DNA from: Pontitalea aquivivens
GTDB lineage: Bacteria; Pseudomonadota; Alphaproteobacteria; Rhodobacterales; Rhodobacteraceae
Length of the DNA stretch: 64,000 nt
Direction of reading: 5' to 3'
Assembly: GCF_046507575.1 (NCBI RefSeq)
Contig: NZ_JBKFEY010000004.1
Location: 62,001 to 126,000 of the forward strand
Part shown: positions 33,953 through 42,552 of the stretch, one piece after another
Position numbering within the stretch: position 1 is the stretch's first letter
How the letters are laid out: every line of letters starts with the position of its first letter
Notes under the pieces: generated by a model
What the model was told of the DNA's origin: nothing
What the model saw: the letters and a program-made list of their open reading frames with translations, nothing else
The model's database searches: none
Translations under genes and position numbers: made by a program

Positions 33953-34693
33953 TTACAGCCCGGTCGCGGCCAGCACCTGTTCCAGCACCGGCGCCAGCCG
34001 GTCGGCCCAGGCGATCTGATCGGCGGGCGTGGCGATCAGATCGTTGCGGACCTCGATCAGCACATTGGGCCGGCCCGGGGTCAATGCGTGGCGGTCAATG
34101 GCATCGCCGTCCAGATGGCCGCTGTAGGGTTCATTGTCGCCCACGCACAGGCCAAGGGCGCGCAGCGCCGCGATCAGGGGCAGCGCCAGCCGTGTGTCGC
34201 GGTGGGAATACAGCACACCCACCTGCCAGGGCCGCGGCGCGCGCCCGCGCAGGCAGGGCGTGAAGCTGTGCACCGCGCAGATCACCGTATCGCCGCGCCG
34301 CCCGGCCAGATCGGCATAGGCGGCGTGATAGGGGCGATACAGCCGCGCCAGCCTGCGTTCGGCCTCGGGGGGGGCGGCATGGCGGTTGGCGGGGATGATG
34401 GTGCCGTCATAGAGCCGCATCACCAGGGTCGGATCATCCTCGCCCCGGTTCGGGTCGATCACCAGCCGCGAAAAATTGCTCAGGATCGCGGGGGCATCCA
34501 GCCGTTCGGCCAGGGCCCGCGTCAGCCCCGCGGCGCCCACGTCATAGGCGATGTGGCGCGCCATGTCCTGCGCGTCGATCCCCAATGTGCCGCCCCCGAT
34601 CCAGTCCGGCACCCGGTTGGTGGCGTGATCGCAGGTGACCAGCCAGCGCCCCGCCCGCCCCGCGCCAAGTATTTCGTAAGCCGGATCTGTCAT
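33953..34693 (-). CDS. N-formylglutamate amidohydrolase family protein
   Basis: 246 residues of the FGase/HutG-like family. LVTCDHATNRVPDW at the N-terminus and the later CAVHSFTP and NEPYSGHLDGDAIDRHAL segments contain the expected metal/catalytic His, Asp and Glu. In histidine breakdown the family hydrolyses formylglutamate, but no other hut gene is near, so the substrate may be a different N-acyl amino acid. The ATG at 34693 (MTDPAYEILGAG) is used; an in-frame extension upstream is unlikely. Confidence 0.85.
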   Translation of the reverse strand: MTDPAYEILGAGRAGRWLVTCDHATNRVPDWIGGGTLGIDAQDMARHIAYDVGAAGLTRALAERLDAPAILSNFSRLVIDPNRGEDDPTLVMRLYDGTIIPANRHAAPPEAERRLARLYRPYHAAYADLAGRRGDTVICAVHSFTPCLRGRAPRPWQVGVLYSHRDTRLALPLIAALRALGLCVGDNEPYSGHLDGDAIDRHALTPGRPNVLIEVRNDLIATPADQIAWADRLAPVLEQVLAATGL

Positions 34694-34751
34694 GTTCCTG
34701 TCATCCCCCTGTCCCAGACAGGATTTACGCCAGCCGCGGAAGGAGTGCCAG

Positions 34752-34780
34752 TTGCCCTGCGGGACATTTTGCGCCATAGC
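34752..34780 (+). promoter_or_regulatory. Candidate pyk promoter
   Basis: TTGCCC (34752-34757), 17 bp, CATAGC (34775-34780); about 48 bp before the pyk ATG. Confidence 0.4.
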
Positions 34781-34827
34781 TTGCCCTGGCCCACGACGCA
34801 TAGAAACCGAACGGAGACCGAGGCAGA

Positions 34828-36273
34828 ATGAGACGCCTTCGCAACGTCAAGATCGTGGCCACTTTGGGCCCGGCTTCTTCTGATTACCCCACCATCCGCG
34901 CGCTGTTCGAGGCGGGGGCCGATGTGTTCCGCCTGAACATGAGCCATGGCACCCATGCCGAACAGAAGGCCCGCCACGACATCATCCGCCAGATCGAGGC
35001 CGATACCGGCCGCCCGATCGCGATTCTGGCCGATCTGCAGGGGCCCAAGTTGCGCGTGGGCACTTTTGCCGCAGGTGCCGCCGATCTGGAGGAAGGGGCG
35101 AAGTTCCGCTTTGACCTGAACCCGGCCGAGGGCGAAAGCCACCGCGTCTGCCTGCCGCATCCCGAAATATTTGCCGCCCTTGAACCCGGCGCGACGCTGC
35201 TGGTCAATGATGGCAAGATCCGCCTGCGGGTGGATGCTTGCGGCCCCGATTTCGCCGATTGCACCGTCACCACGGGCGGCACGATTTCCAACCGCAAGGG
35301 TGTGAATGTCCCCGATGTGGTGCTGCCGCTGGCCGCGCTGTCCGACAAGGACCGCGCCGATCTGGAATTTGCCTGCGAACTGGGCGTGGACTGGCTGGCG
35401 CTGTCCTTCGTGCAGCGCCCCGAAGACGTGATCGAGGCGCGTGATCTGGCGCGCGGGCGGGCCGCGATCCTGTCCAAGATCGAAAAGCCCGCCGCGGTGA
35501 AGGCCTTTGCCGAAATCCTCAAGGTTTCCGACGGGATCATGGTGGCGCGCGGTGATCTGGGGGTCGAACTGCCTGTCCATTCCGTGCCCCCGATCCAGAA
35601 GCGGCTGGTGCGGGCCTGCCGCGCCGCCGCCAAGCCGGTGATCGTGGCGACCCAGATGCTGGAAAGCATGATCGAAAGCCCGATGCCCACCCGCGCCGAA
35701 ATCTCGGACGTTGCGACCGCGATCTATGAAGGCGCCGATGCGGTGATGCTGTCGGCTGAATCCGCCGCCGGGCGCTATCCGGTCGAGGCGGTGGCCACCA
35801 TGAACGCCACGGCGATCTCGGTTGAGGGGGACCCAACCTTCCGCGAGGTGATCGAGGCCAGCCGCACCGTGAAACGCCAGACCGTCGCCGATGGCATCGT
35901 CGCCGCCGCGCGTGAGATTGCCGAGGCGACCGATATCGCCGCGATCTGCTGCTATACCCAATCGGGCGGCACGGTGCGCCTTGTCGCGCGCGAACGCCCC
36001 CGCGTGCCGATCATCGCGCTGTCGCCGTTGCTGACCACGCTGCGCCGGCTGTGCCTGACCTGGGGGACCCACAACATCCGCTGTGATGAGGTCGAGCGAT
36101 TCAAGATGGCCGTGGTCAACGCCGCCCGTTCGGCGCGCGATTTCGGCTTTGCCGATGAGACCAACCAGATCGTTGTCACCGCCGGCGTGCCCTTCAACGT
36201 GCCGGGCACCACCAACATCCTGCGCGTGGCGCCCTGTGACGAACGATTGATTTTCCGCACCGACCCGGAATAG
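34828..36273 (+). CDS. pyk: Pyruvate kinase
   Basis: 481 residues. Converts phosphoenolpyruvate and ADP to pyruvate and ATP. Conserved N-terminal KIVATLGPASS, FRLNMSHG, the Mg/K region ILSKIEKPAAVKAF, the catalytic MVARGDLGVELP, and VIVATQMLESMIESPMPTRA are all intact, and the C-terminal allosteric domain is of normal length. The ATG at 34828 is preceded by GGAGACCGAGG. A G-rich small gene follows. Confidence 0.97.
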   Translation: MRRLRNVKIVATLGPASSDYPTIRALFEAGADVFRLNMSHGTHAEQKARHDIIRQIEADTGRPIAILADLQGPKLRVGTFAAGAADLEEGAKFRFDLNPAEGESHRVCLPHPEIFAALEPGATLLVNDGKIRLRVDACGPDFADCTVTTGGTISNRKGVNVPDVVLPLAALSDKDRADLEFACELGVDWLALSFVQRPEDVIEARDLARGRAAILSKIEKPAAVKAFAEILKVSDGIMVARGDLGVELPVHSVPPIQKRLVRACRAAAKPVIVATQMLESMIESPMPTRAEISDVATAIYEGADAVMLSAESAAGRYPVEAVATMNATAISVEGDPTFREVIEASRTVKRQTVADGIVAAAREIAEATDIAAICCYTQSGGTVRLVARERPRVPIIALSPLLTTLRRLCLTWGTHNIRCDEVERFKMAVVNAARSARDFGFADETNQIVVTAGVPFNVPGTTNILRVAPCDERLIFRTDPE

Positions 36274-36296
36274 GATTCACCTGCGGTACGATCTGC

Positions 36297-36306
36297 GGGG
36301 GGGGGG
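36297..36306 (+). repeat. G10 homopolymer before a small membrane-protein gene
   Basis: Ten consecutive G ending 4 bp before the ATG at 36311, in the position of the ribosome-binding site. Confidence 0.85.
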
Positions 36307-36310
36307 CGCG

Positions 36311-36535
36311 ATGACAAGCGACCATGTTCTGGTGATGGGGTTTCTGATTGCCGCCCTGGCAATTCCCGCCGCCATTTCTGCCTTTGCCGACAGCCGCCCG
36401 CCCCGGGCGGCCACCATTGCCATCATGGTCGGCGGCGGCATGATCCTGCTGGCGGTGCTGACGCGGCCGGGCGGCTATACCGCCGCCCAGATCCCGGTGG
36501 TCTTTGCGCGTGTCCTGGCTGACCTGTGGCGTTGA
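36311..36535 (+). CDS. Small two-helix membrane protein
   Basis: 74 residues with two hydrophobic segments (about 6-26 and 35-53) separated by a short basic loop (DSRPPRAA), then a short amphipathic tail ending ADLWR. No family recognised with certainty. Located 37 bp after pyk on the same strand. The G10 run replaces a normal Shine-Dalgarno site and could vary in length. Confidence 0.65.
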   Translation: MTSDHVLVMGFLIAALAIPAAISAFADSRPPRAATIAIMVGGGMILLAVLTRPGGYTAAQIPVVFARVLADLWR

Positions 36536-36566
36536 CGCCCCGGCGCTGACCGGCGCGGATTATCCC

Positions 36567-36595
36567 TTGCCAATCCCGGCGCGCCCGGCTATCAG
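36567..36595 (+). promoter_or_regulatory. Candidate rpmI-rplT promoter
   Basis: TTGCCA (36567-36572), 17 bp, TATCAG (36590-36595), giving a leader of about 73 nt. The leader contains a TGCGCG...CGCGCA stem. An L20-binding autoregulatory leader is known in other bacteria, but I cannot show one here. Confidence 0.55.
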
Positions 36596-36674
36596 GCGCG
36601 CTCTATGAGCCTGCGCGGCCGGCCGGTGAGGCATGCCGAGTCGCGCAAACACCAACTCGAAAGAGGAGATGGAA

Positions 36675-36875
36675 ATGCCCAAGATGAAGACCAAATCCGC
36701 GGCCAAGAAGCGGTTTTCCTTCACCGCCACCGGCAAGGTGAAGTCCGGCGCCGCCGGCAAGCGCCACGGCATGATCAAGCGCACGCCGAAATTCATCCGC
36801 GACAGCGCGGGCACGATGGTCCTGGCCGATTGCGACGCCAAGATCGTCAAGAAATACATGCCCTATAACCGCTGA
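36675..36875 (+). CDS. rpmI: 50S ribosomal protein L35
   Basis: 66 residues: MPKMKTKSAAKKRFSFTATG, the conserved L35 start, and a basic C-terminus ending YMPYNR. AAGAGGAG precedes the ATG. It is paired with rplT; infC, the usual first gene, is absent upstream. Confidence 0.97.
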   Translation: MPKMKTKSAAKKRFSFTATGKVKSGAAGKRHGMIKRTPKFIRDSAGTMVLADCDAKIVKKYMPYNR

Positions 36876-36890
36876 TCTGGAGGCTGGACA

Positions 36891-37250
36891 ATGGCACGCG
36901 TTAAATCCGGGAAAGTCACCCACGCCGCCCACAAGAAGGTTCTGAAGAAGGCGAAAGGCTATTATTCGGCCCGCTCGCGCAACTTCCGCACCGCAACCCA
37001 GGCCGTCGACAAGGCCAATCAGTACGCGACCCGCGACCGCAAGGTGCGCAAGCGGAACTTCCGCGCGCTGTGGATCCAGCGGATCAACGCCGCTGTGCGC
37101 GCGTTCGACGCCGAAATGACCTATTCGCGCTTCATCAACCTGCTGGACAAGGCCGGGATTGAGGTGGACCGCAAGGTTCTGGCCGACCTGGCCATCCATG
37201 AGCCCGAGGCGTTTGGCGCCATCGTCGAAAAGGCGAAGGCTGCGGCGTAA
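36891..37250 (+). CDS. rplT: 50S ribosomal protein L20
   Basis: 119 residues. MARVKSGKVTHAAHKKVLKK, GYYSARSRNFRTATQAV, and RDRKVRKRNFRALWIQRINA are standard L20. The protein binds 23S rRNA early in 50S assembly. It lies 15 bp downstream of rpmI and is followed by a strong terminator. Confidence 0.97.
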   Translation: MARVKSGKVTHAAHKKVLKKAKGYYSARSRNFRTATQAVDKANQYATRDRKVRKRNFRALWIQRINAAVRAFDAEMTYSRFINLLDKAGIEVDRKVLADLAIHEPEAFGAIVEKAKAAA

Positions 37251-37273
37251 TTCCTGACCGGGAATGCAATTTG

Positions 37274-37315
37274 AACCCCGCGCTGGCGCCTTGGCCCAGT
37301 CGCGGGGTTTTTCTT
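37274..37315 (+). terminator. rplT terminator
   Basis: AACCCCGCG (37274-37282) pairs with CGCGGGGTT (37301-37309), followed by TTTCTTT. Rho-independent type, 23 bp after rplT. Confidence 0.75.
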
Positions 37316-37325
37316 TGGCCCATGC

Positions 37326-37354
37326 TTGCAATCGGGGGTTCCTCTGGCTAGCAC
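37326..37354 (+). promoter_or_regulatory. Candidate pheS promoter
   Basis: TTGCAA (37326-37331), 17 bp, TAGCAC (37349-37354), about 27 bp before the pheS ATG. No T-box or leader peptide with Phe codons is seen. Confidence 0.45.
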
Positions 37355-37381
37355 GGGCGCGACTTTGCAGGAGAGATCGCG

Positions 37382-38464
37382 ATGGACGCGCTGGATGTTC
37401 TGAAGGCCAAATATCTGGATGGGATCGCCGCCGCCGCCGATGAGGCGAGCCTTGAGGAAATCCGCCTGGCCGCCCTTGGCAAGAAGGGCGAGATCAGCCT
37501 GAAGATGCGCGAACTGGGCCAGATGACGCCCGAGGAACGCCAGACCACCGGCGCCCGCCTGAACCGGCTGAAGGACGAACTTGACGCCGCCCTGCGCGCG
37601 CGCAAGACCGCGCTGGCCGATGCCGCGCTGGATGCCCGCCTGGCGACCGAATGGCTGGACGTGACCCTGCCGGGCCGCCCGCGCCCGCGCGGCACCATCC
37701 ATCCCGTGTCCCAGGTGATGGAGGAAGTCACCGCGATCTTTGCCGACATGGGCTTTGCCGTGGCCGAGGGGCCCCAGGTCGAAAGCGACTGGTATAACTT
37801 TGACGCGCTGAACATCGCGCCCGAACACCCCGCGCGGCAGGAACACGACACCTTCTTCATGCACCGCGACGCCGAAGACCCGCGCCCGCCGCATGTGCTG
37901 CGCACCCACACCAGCCCGGTGCAGATCCGCGCGATGCAGAAACAGGGCGCGCCGATCCGGGTGATCGCGCCGGGCCGCGTCTACCGCATGGACATGGACC
38001 AGACCCACGCGCCGATGTTCCACCAGGTCGAGGGGCTGGCGATCGGCAAGGACATTTCCATGGCCAACCTGAAATGGGTGCTGGAAGAATTCTGCCGCGC
38101 CTTCTTTGAGGTGGAAAACGTCGAACTGCGCTTCCGCGCCAGCCACTTCCCCTTTACCGAGCCGTCCGCCGAGGTCGACATCCGCTGTTCTTGGGAAGGC
38201 GGCCAGCTGAAGATCGGGCAGGGCGACAGCTGGATGGAAATCCTGGGTTCAGGCATGGTCCACCCCAAGGTGCTGGAATCCGCCGGCGTCGACCCGGCTG
38301 AATGGCAGGGCTTTGCCTTCGGCATGGGCATCGATCGTCTGGCGATGCTGAAATACGGCATCCCCGACCTGCGCGCCTTCTTTGAAAGCGACCTGCGCTG
38401 GCTGCGGCATTACGGTTTTGCCGCGCTGGACATGCCGACGGTGTTCGGGGGGTTGAGCAGGTGA
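37382..38464 (+). CDS. pheS: Phenylalanine-tRNA ligase alpha subunit
   Basis: 360 residues, class II synthetase catalytic subunit. An N-terminal coiled coil (about 1-95) is followed by the catalytic core with motif 2 (VYRMDMDQTHAPMFHQVEGL) and motif 3 (GFAFGMGIDRLAMLKYGIPD). It charges tRNA-Phe with PheT. Normally the next gene is pheT; here a DUF2513 gene intervenes, overlapping by 4 bp at GTGA. Confidence 0.97.
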   Translation: MDALDVLKAKYLDGIAAAADEASLEEIRLAALGKKGEISLKMRELGQMTPEERQTTGARLNRLKDELDAALRARKTALADAALDARLATEWLDVTLPGRPRPRGTIHPVSQVMEEVTAIFADMGFAVAEGPQVESDWYNFDALNIAPEHPARQEHDTFFMHRDAEDPRPPHVLRTHTSPVQIRAMQKQGAPIRVIAPGRVYRMDMDQTHAPMFHQVEGLAIGKDISMANLKWVLEEFCRAFFEVENVELRFRASHFPFTEPSAEVDIRCSWEGGQLKIGQGDSWMEILGSGMVHPKVLESAGVDPAEWQGFAFGMGIDRLAMLKYGIPDLRAFFESDLRWLRHYGFAALDMPTVFGGLSR

Positions 38465-38817
38465 AGCGAGACGATGATTTCATTCGAACGCTCCTCCTGA
38501 GATTCGAGGCAGATCAGGACTGGCTCCAACTTATGACAGGCGACACGTCAGGTGCTAGTCGAGATGAACTTCGGGAACGGTATCATGTTCTCCTGATGAT
38601 GGATCAAGGGTTAATGGCGCCCGTTGGGCGGTCGACGATGCGCATGACTGCCGCGGGTCATGATTTTCTGGACGCAATTCGCGACCAAGGGATCTGGTCA
38701 AAAACCAAGGAAGCAGTCGCAGAAACTGGTGGCAACGCGTCGCTGGAGATATTGAAGTCACTTGCCCTTGGGCTCTTGAAGAAAAAAATCTCCCAACACA
38801 CGGGGATAGACCTATGA
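38461..38817 (+). CDS. DUF2513 family protein inserted between pheS and pheT
   Basis: 118-residue small helical protein. The start MKRDDDFIRTLLLRFEAD and the block GHDFLDAIRDQGIWSKTKEA then LEILKSLALGLLKKK match DUF2513, a family I associate with phages and mobile elements. The N-terminal half resembles a winged-helix (YHVLLMMDQGLMAPV). Base composition is visibly lower in G+C than every neighbour (close to half, with AAAAAAA and CATTCG-type codons). Start GTG at 38461 overlaps pheS and the stop overlaps pheT (ATGA). Function unknown. Confidence 0.75.
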   Translation: MKRDDDFIRTLLLRFEADQDWLQLMTGDTSGASRDELRERYHVLLMMDQGLMAPVGRSTMRMTAAGHDFLDAIRDQGIWSKTKEAVAETGGNASLEILKSLALGLLKKKISQHTGIDL

Positions 38818-41222
38818 AATTCACCCTCTCCTGGCTGAAAGACCATCTCGACACCGAGGCGAGCCTCGATGAGATCACCGAAGCCCTTACCGATCTTGGC
38901 CTTGAGGTCGAAGAGGTCGTGAACCCGGGCGCCAGGCTGGTGCCGTTCACGCTGGCCCGCGTGGTCCATGCCGAACAGCACCCCGACGCCGACAAGCTGC
39001 GCGTTTGCCGCGTGGAAACGGATGAAGGCGAAAAGCAGATCGTCTGCGGCGCGCCCAATGCGCGGGCGGGCATCACGGTCGTGCTGTGCAAGCCGGGCGA
39101 TTATGTGCCGGGTATCGACGTGACGTTGGGCGTGGGCAAGATTCGCGGCGTGGAAAGCCACGGCATGATGGCATCCGAACGCGAACTGGAACTGTCCGAC
39201 GAACACAACGGTATCATCGAACTGCCCTCGGGGCATGTCGGGCAGAAATTCGTGGACTGGCTGGCCGAAAACCGCCCCGAGGCGGTGGACCCGATGATCC
39301 ACATCAAGATCACCCCGAACCGCCCCGATGCGCTGGGCGTACGCGGCATTGCCCGTGATCTGGCAGCGCGCGGCCTTGGGCGGCTGAAACCGCTTGAAAT
39401 CGAGCCGGTGCCGGGCGGGTTCGAAAGCCCGATCAAGGTGCAGATCGACCCGGCCCTGAAGGAAAAGGGCTGCCCGATCTTTGCCGGTCGCCTGATCCGC
39501 GGCGTGACCAATGGTCCCAGCCCCGACTGGCTGCAACAGCGGCTGCGGGCGATTGGCCTGCGCCCGATCTCGGCGCTGGTGGATATCACCAACTTCTTCA
39601 CCTTCGACCTGAACCGTCCGCTGCATGTGTTCGACGCGGCCAAGGTCAAGGGCAACCTGCGCATCCATCCGGCGAAGGGCGGCGAAGAGCTGCTGGCGCT
39701 GGACGCCAAGACCTATGCGCTGCGCGACGGCATGATGGTCATTTCCGACGATGAACAGCCGGAATCGCTGGCCGGAATCATGGGGGGCGAGCTGTCGGGC
39801 TGTTCCGACGCCACGGTCGATGTGTTCCTGGAAAGCGCCTATTGGGACCCGATCACGATTGCCGCCACGGGCCGCGCGCTGAAGATCAATTCCGACGCGC
39901 GCTATCGGTTCGAACGCGGCGTCGACCCGGAGTTTACGCTGCCGGGGCTGGAACTGGCGACCCAGATGGTGCTGGATCTGTGCGGGGGCGAGGCATCAAG
40001 CGTGGTGGTCGATGGCGCTGTGCCCGCCAACACCCGCGCCTATCGGCTGGACCCGGCCCGCGTGATCAGCCTGGTCGGCATGGACATCCCCGAGGCCGAA
40101 CAACGCGCGACGCTGCAGGCGCTGGGATTTGCGCTGAACGGTGACATGGCCACCCCGCCCAGCTGGCGCCCCGATGTTCTGGGCGAGGCCGATCTGGTCG
40201 AGGAAGTGGCGCGCATCGCCTCGCTGACGAAACTGGTGGGCAAGCCGCTGGCGCGCGAAACCGTGGGTGTGCCGGCGCCGATCCTGACGCCGATGCAGGT
40301 GCGCGAAAAGGCGGCGCGGCGGACGCTGGCGGCGCTGGGGTATAATGAATGCGTGACCTATTCCTTCATCGACGGGGCGGCGGCGGCGCTGTTCGGCGGG
40401 GGGCAGGATGCGACGCGGATCGACAATCCGATCAGCAGCGAGATGACCCATATGCGCCCCGACCTGCTGCCCGGCCTGTTGCAGGCCGCGGCGCGCAATC
40501 AGGCACGCGGTTTCGCCGATTTCGCGCTGTTTGAGGTCGGCCCCGCCTTTACCGGCGGCGAGCCGGGGGACCAGCATCTGCAGGCCGCGGGGCTGCTGGT
40601 GGGACAAGTCGCGCCGCGTGACCCCTATGGCTCGCGTCGCCCCGTGGATGTGTTCGACGCCAAGGCCGATGCCGAGGCGGTGCTGGCCGCGATCGGCGCG
40701 CCGGCCAAGGTGCAGGTCAATCGCAAGGCCACCGGCTGGTGGCATCCGGGCCGGTCGGGGGTGATGGCGCTGGGTCCGAAGGCGCTGGCCGTGTTCGGCG
40801 AGATGCATCCGCGTGTCTTGCGCGAAATGGGCGTGAAGGGGCCGGCGGTTGCCTTCACGATCTGGCCGGAAAACGCGCCCTTCCCGAAGGTCAGGATGCC
40901 CACGCGCCCCGCGCTGGCATTGTCGGACCTGCAGGCGGTGGACCGCGACTTTGCCTTTGTCGTGGACGCCCGGGTCGAGGCGCTGACGGCGGTCAACGCC
41001 GCCGCCGGTGCCGACAAGGTGCTGATCGAAACGGTCCGCGTCTTTGACCAGTTCACCGGCGACAAGGCCGAGGCGCAGATGGGCCCGGGCAAGAAGTCGA
41101 TCGCCCTGACGGTGCGGCTGCAGCCGCGCGACAAGACGCTGACCGATGCCGAGATCGAGGCGGTTTCCGCCAGGATCGTCGAAAAGGTGACCAAGGCCAC
41201 CGGCGGCACGCTGCGCGGCTGA
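38814..41222 (+). CDS. pheT: Phenylalanine-tRNA ligase beta subunit
   Basis: 802 residues, full length. N-terminal tRNA-binding/OB domain (about 40-150, VVHAEQHPDADKLRVCRVET), B3/B4 editing domain, B5, catalytic-like core, and C-terminal ferredoxin-like anticodon-binding domain (FPKVRMPTRPALALSDLQAV then the FDQFTG region). It forms the alpha2beta2 enzyme with PheS. The start overlaps the DUF2513 stop. Followed by a terminator. Confidence 0.97.
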   Translation: MKFTLSWLKDHLDTEASLDEITEALTDLGLEVEEVVNPGARLVPFTLARVVHAEQHPDADKLRVCRVETDEGEKQIVCGAPNARAGITVVLCKPGDYVPGIDVTLGVGKIRGVESHGMMASERELELSDEHNGIIELPSGHVGQKFVDWLAENRPEAVDPMIHIKITPNRPDALGVRGIARDLAARGLGRLKPLEIEPVPGGFESPIKVQIDPALKEKGCPIFAGRLIRGVTNGPSPDWLQQRLRAIGLRPISALVDITNFFTFDLNRPLHVFDAAKVKGNLRIHPAKGGEELLALDAKTYALRDGMMVISDDEQPESLAGIMGGELSGCSDATVDVFLESAYWDPITIAATGRALKINSDARYRFERGVDPEFTLPGLELATQMVLDLCGGEASSVVVDGAVPANTRAYRLDPARVISLVGMDIPEAEQRATLQALGFALNGDMATPPSWRPDVLGEADLVEEVARIASLTKLVGKPLARETVGVPAPILTPMQVREKAARRTLAALGYNECVTYSFIDGAAAALFGGGQDATRIDNPISSEMTHMRPDLLPGLLQAAARNQARGFADFALFEVGPAFTGGEPGDQHLQAAGLLVGQVAPRDPYGSRRPVDVFDAKADAEAVLAAIGAPAKVQVNRKATGWWHPGRSGVMALGPKALAVFGEMHPRVLREMGVKGPAVAFTIWPENAPFPKVRMPTRPALALSDLQAVDRDFAFVVDARVEALTAVNAAAGADKVLIETVRVFDQFTGDKAEAQMGPGKKSIALTVRLQPRDKTLTDAEIEAVSARIVEKVTKATGGTLRG

Positions 41223-41229
41223 TGCCAGA

Positions 41230-41253
41230 AAAGGCCCCCGAACGGGGGCCTTT
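41230..41253. terminator. Bidirectional terminator between pheT and the GST gene
   Basis: AAAGGCCCCC-GAAC-GGGGGCCTTT, perfect 10-bp arms, T-ending on both strands, between two convergent genes. Confidence 0.75.
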
Positions 41254-41257
41254 CGCC

Positions 41258-41953
41258 CTAATCCCGGCTGGGAATGGTCAGCCCCCGCTGCACCGCGGGC
41301 CGCGCCAGGAACCGGTCAAGCCAGGCTGGCGCATGGCGCAGATCATCCCAGCCGACCAGATCGCCGGCCTTGTAGAAATCGCGCAGCGTCCGCAGCCAGG
41401 GGCAGATGGCGATATCGGCGATGGAATAGTCCCCGGCGATCCAGTCGCGCCCTTCCAGCGCGCCATCAAGCACCTTCAAAAGCCGCGCCACCTCGGCGCG
41501 GTAGCGGTCCTTGGGGCGGGGGTCTTCAATCTCTTTGCCGGCAAAAGCGTGGAAAAAGCCCAGCTGACCGAACATCGGCCCGACACCGCCCATCTGGAAC
41601 ATCAGCCACTGCAGAATCTCATACCGGTTCTGTTGCGGCAAAAGCCGGCCGGTCTTTTCCGCCAGATAGATCAGGATCGCGCCGCTTTCGAACAACGGCA
41701 GCGGTTTGCCGCCCGGCCCGTCGGGGTCGATGATCGCGGGGATCTTGTTGTTGGGGTTCAGCGACAGGAACTCGGGTGTCATCTGGTCATTGCTGTCGAA
41801 GCGCACCAGATGCGGGTCATAAGGCAGGCCCAGTTCTTCCAGCATGATCGACACCTTGACCCCGTTCGGCGTCGGCAGGGAATAGAGCTGAATCGCGCCG
41901 GGTGTGACGGGCGGCCAGCGGCGGGTGATCGGAAAGGCGGACAGATCGGTCAT
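41258..41953 (-). CDS. Glutathione S-transferase, YfcG/YghU-like (nu class)
   Basis: 231 residues. Thioredoxin-like N-domain with LYSLPTPNGVKVSIMLEELG (TPNG being the nu-class glutathione/disulfide site), NPNNKIPAIIDPDG, and ESGAILIYLAEKTG (the ES-A motif). All-helical C-domain with FHAFAGKEI and DYSIADIAICPWL. Nu-class enzymes have disulfide-bond reductase activity with two bound glutathiones. It is convergent with pheT. The physiological substrate is not evident. Confidence 0.9.
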   Translation of the reverse strand: MTDLSAFPITRRWPPVTPGAIQLYSLPTPNGVKVSIMLEELGLPYDPHLVRFDSNDQMTPEFLSLNPNNKIPAIIDPDGPGGKPLPLFESGAILIYLAEKTGRLLPQQNRYEILQWLMFQMGGVGPMFGQLGFFHAFAGKEIEDPRPKDRYRAEVARLLKVLDGALEGRDWIAGDYSIADIAICPWLRTLRDFYKAGDLVGWDDLRHAPAWLDRFLARPAVQRGLTIPSRD

Positions 41954-42021
41954 CGGGGGCTCCTGACTGGTTTGGGGTCAGGAAGCCTGAAAATCCCGCC
42001 TGTTGAAAGCTGCAATTGCGC

Positions 42022-42040
42022 GCAGCCCATGTTAGGCTGC
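42022..42040. promoter_or_regulatory. Inverted repeat upstream of mscL
   Basis: GCAGCC-CATGTTA-GGCTGC, 42 bp before the mscL ATG; a possible operator or leader hairpin. Confidence 0.3.
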
Positions 42041-42081
42041 ACACAGGCGCCCGAAAACGGGCGCGCATTTCGGGGGCAGAG

Positions 42082-42504
42082 ATGATTAACGAATTCAAGA
42101 ATTTCATCGCCAAGGGCAATGTCATGGACATGGCCGTCGGCATCATCATTGGCGCGGCGTTCACGGCGATCGTCACTTCGCTTGTGTCCGATCTGATCAA
42201 TCCGATCATCGGCCTGATCACCGGCGGAATGGATTTTTCCAACCTGTTCGTCAACCTTGGCGAGGGGGAGTTCACCAGCCTTGCCGCCGCGCGTGAGGCG
42301 GGGGCCCCGGTCTTCGCCTATGGCGCCTTCATCACCGCGGTGATCAACTTTCTGATTGTCGCCTTCGTGGTCTTTTTGCTGGTGAAGATGGTGAACCGGA
42401 TCAAGGACGCCGCCATCAAGAAGGAAGAGCAGGCCCCGGCCGCGCCTGCGGGCCCGACCGAGCTTGACGTGCTGATGGAAATCCGCGACGCGCTGAAGAA
42501 ATAA
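42082..42504 (+). CDS. mscL: Large-conductance mechanosensitive channel MscL
   Basis: 140-residue membrane channel that opens under osmotic downshock. Starts MINEFKNFIAKGNVMDMAVG with the pore helix GIIIGAAFTAIVTSLVSDLI. The second helix is near residues 85-110 (FGAFITAVINFLIVAFVVF-like), followed by a charged C-terminal helix bundle. ATG at 42082. Confidence 0.95.
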   Translation: MINEFKNFIAKGNVMDMAVGIIIGAAFTAIVTSLVSDLINPIIGLITGGMDFSNLFVNLGEGEFTSLAAAREAGAPVFAYGAFITAVINFLIVAFVVFLLVKMVNRIKDAAIKKEEQAPAAPAGPTELDVLMEIRDALKK

Positions 42505-42552
42505 GCGCCCGGCCTGGCCCGGCCCGGGCACAGGGCCGGACCCTCGCCGGGG

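Noticed and set aside
36605..36868. Alternative frame over rpmI
   Set aside because: Out of frame with the conserved L35 protein.
37251..37381. T-box or Phe attenuator before pheS
   Set aside because: Only the rplT terminator and a candidate promoter are present; no Phe-rich leader peptide.
38461..38817. DUF2513 gene as part of a prophage or integrative element
   Set aside because: No integrase, attachment-site repeats or other phage genes at the junction; only this one gene is foreign-looking.
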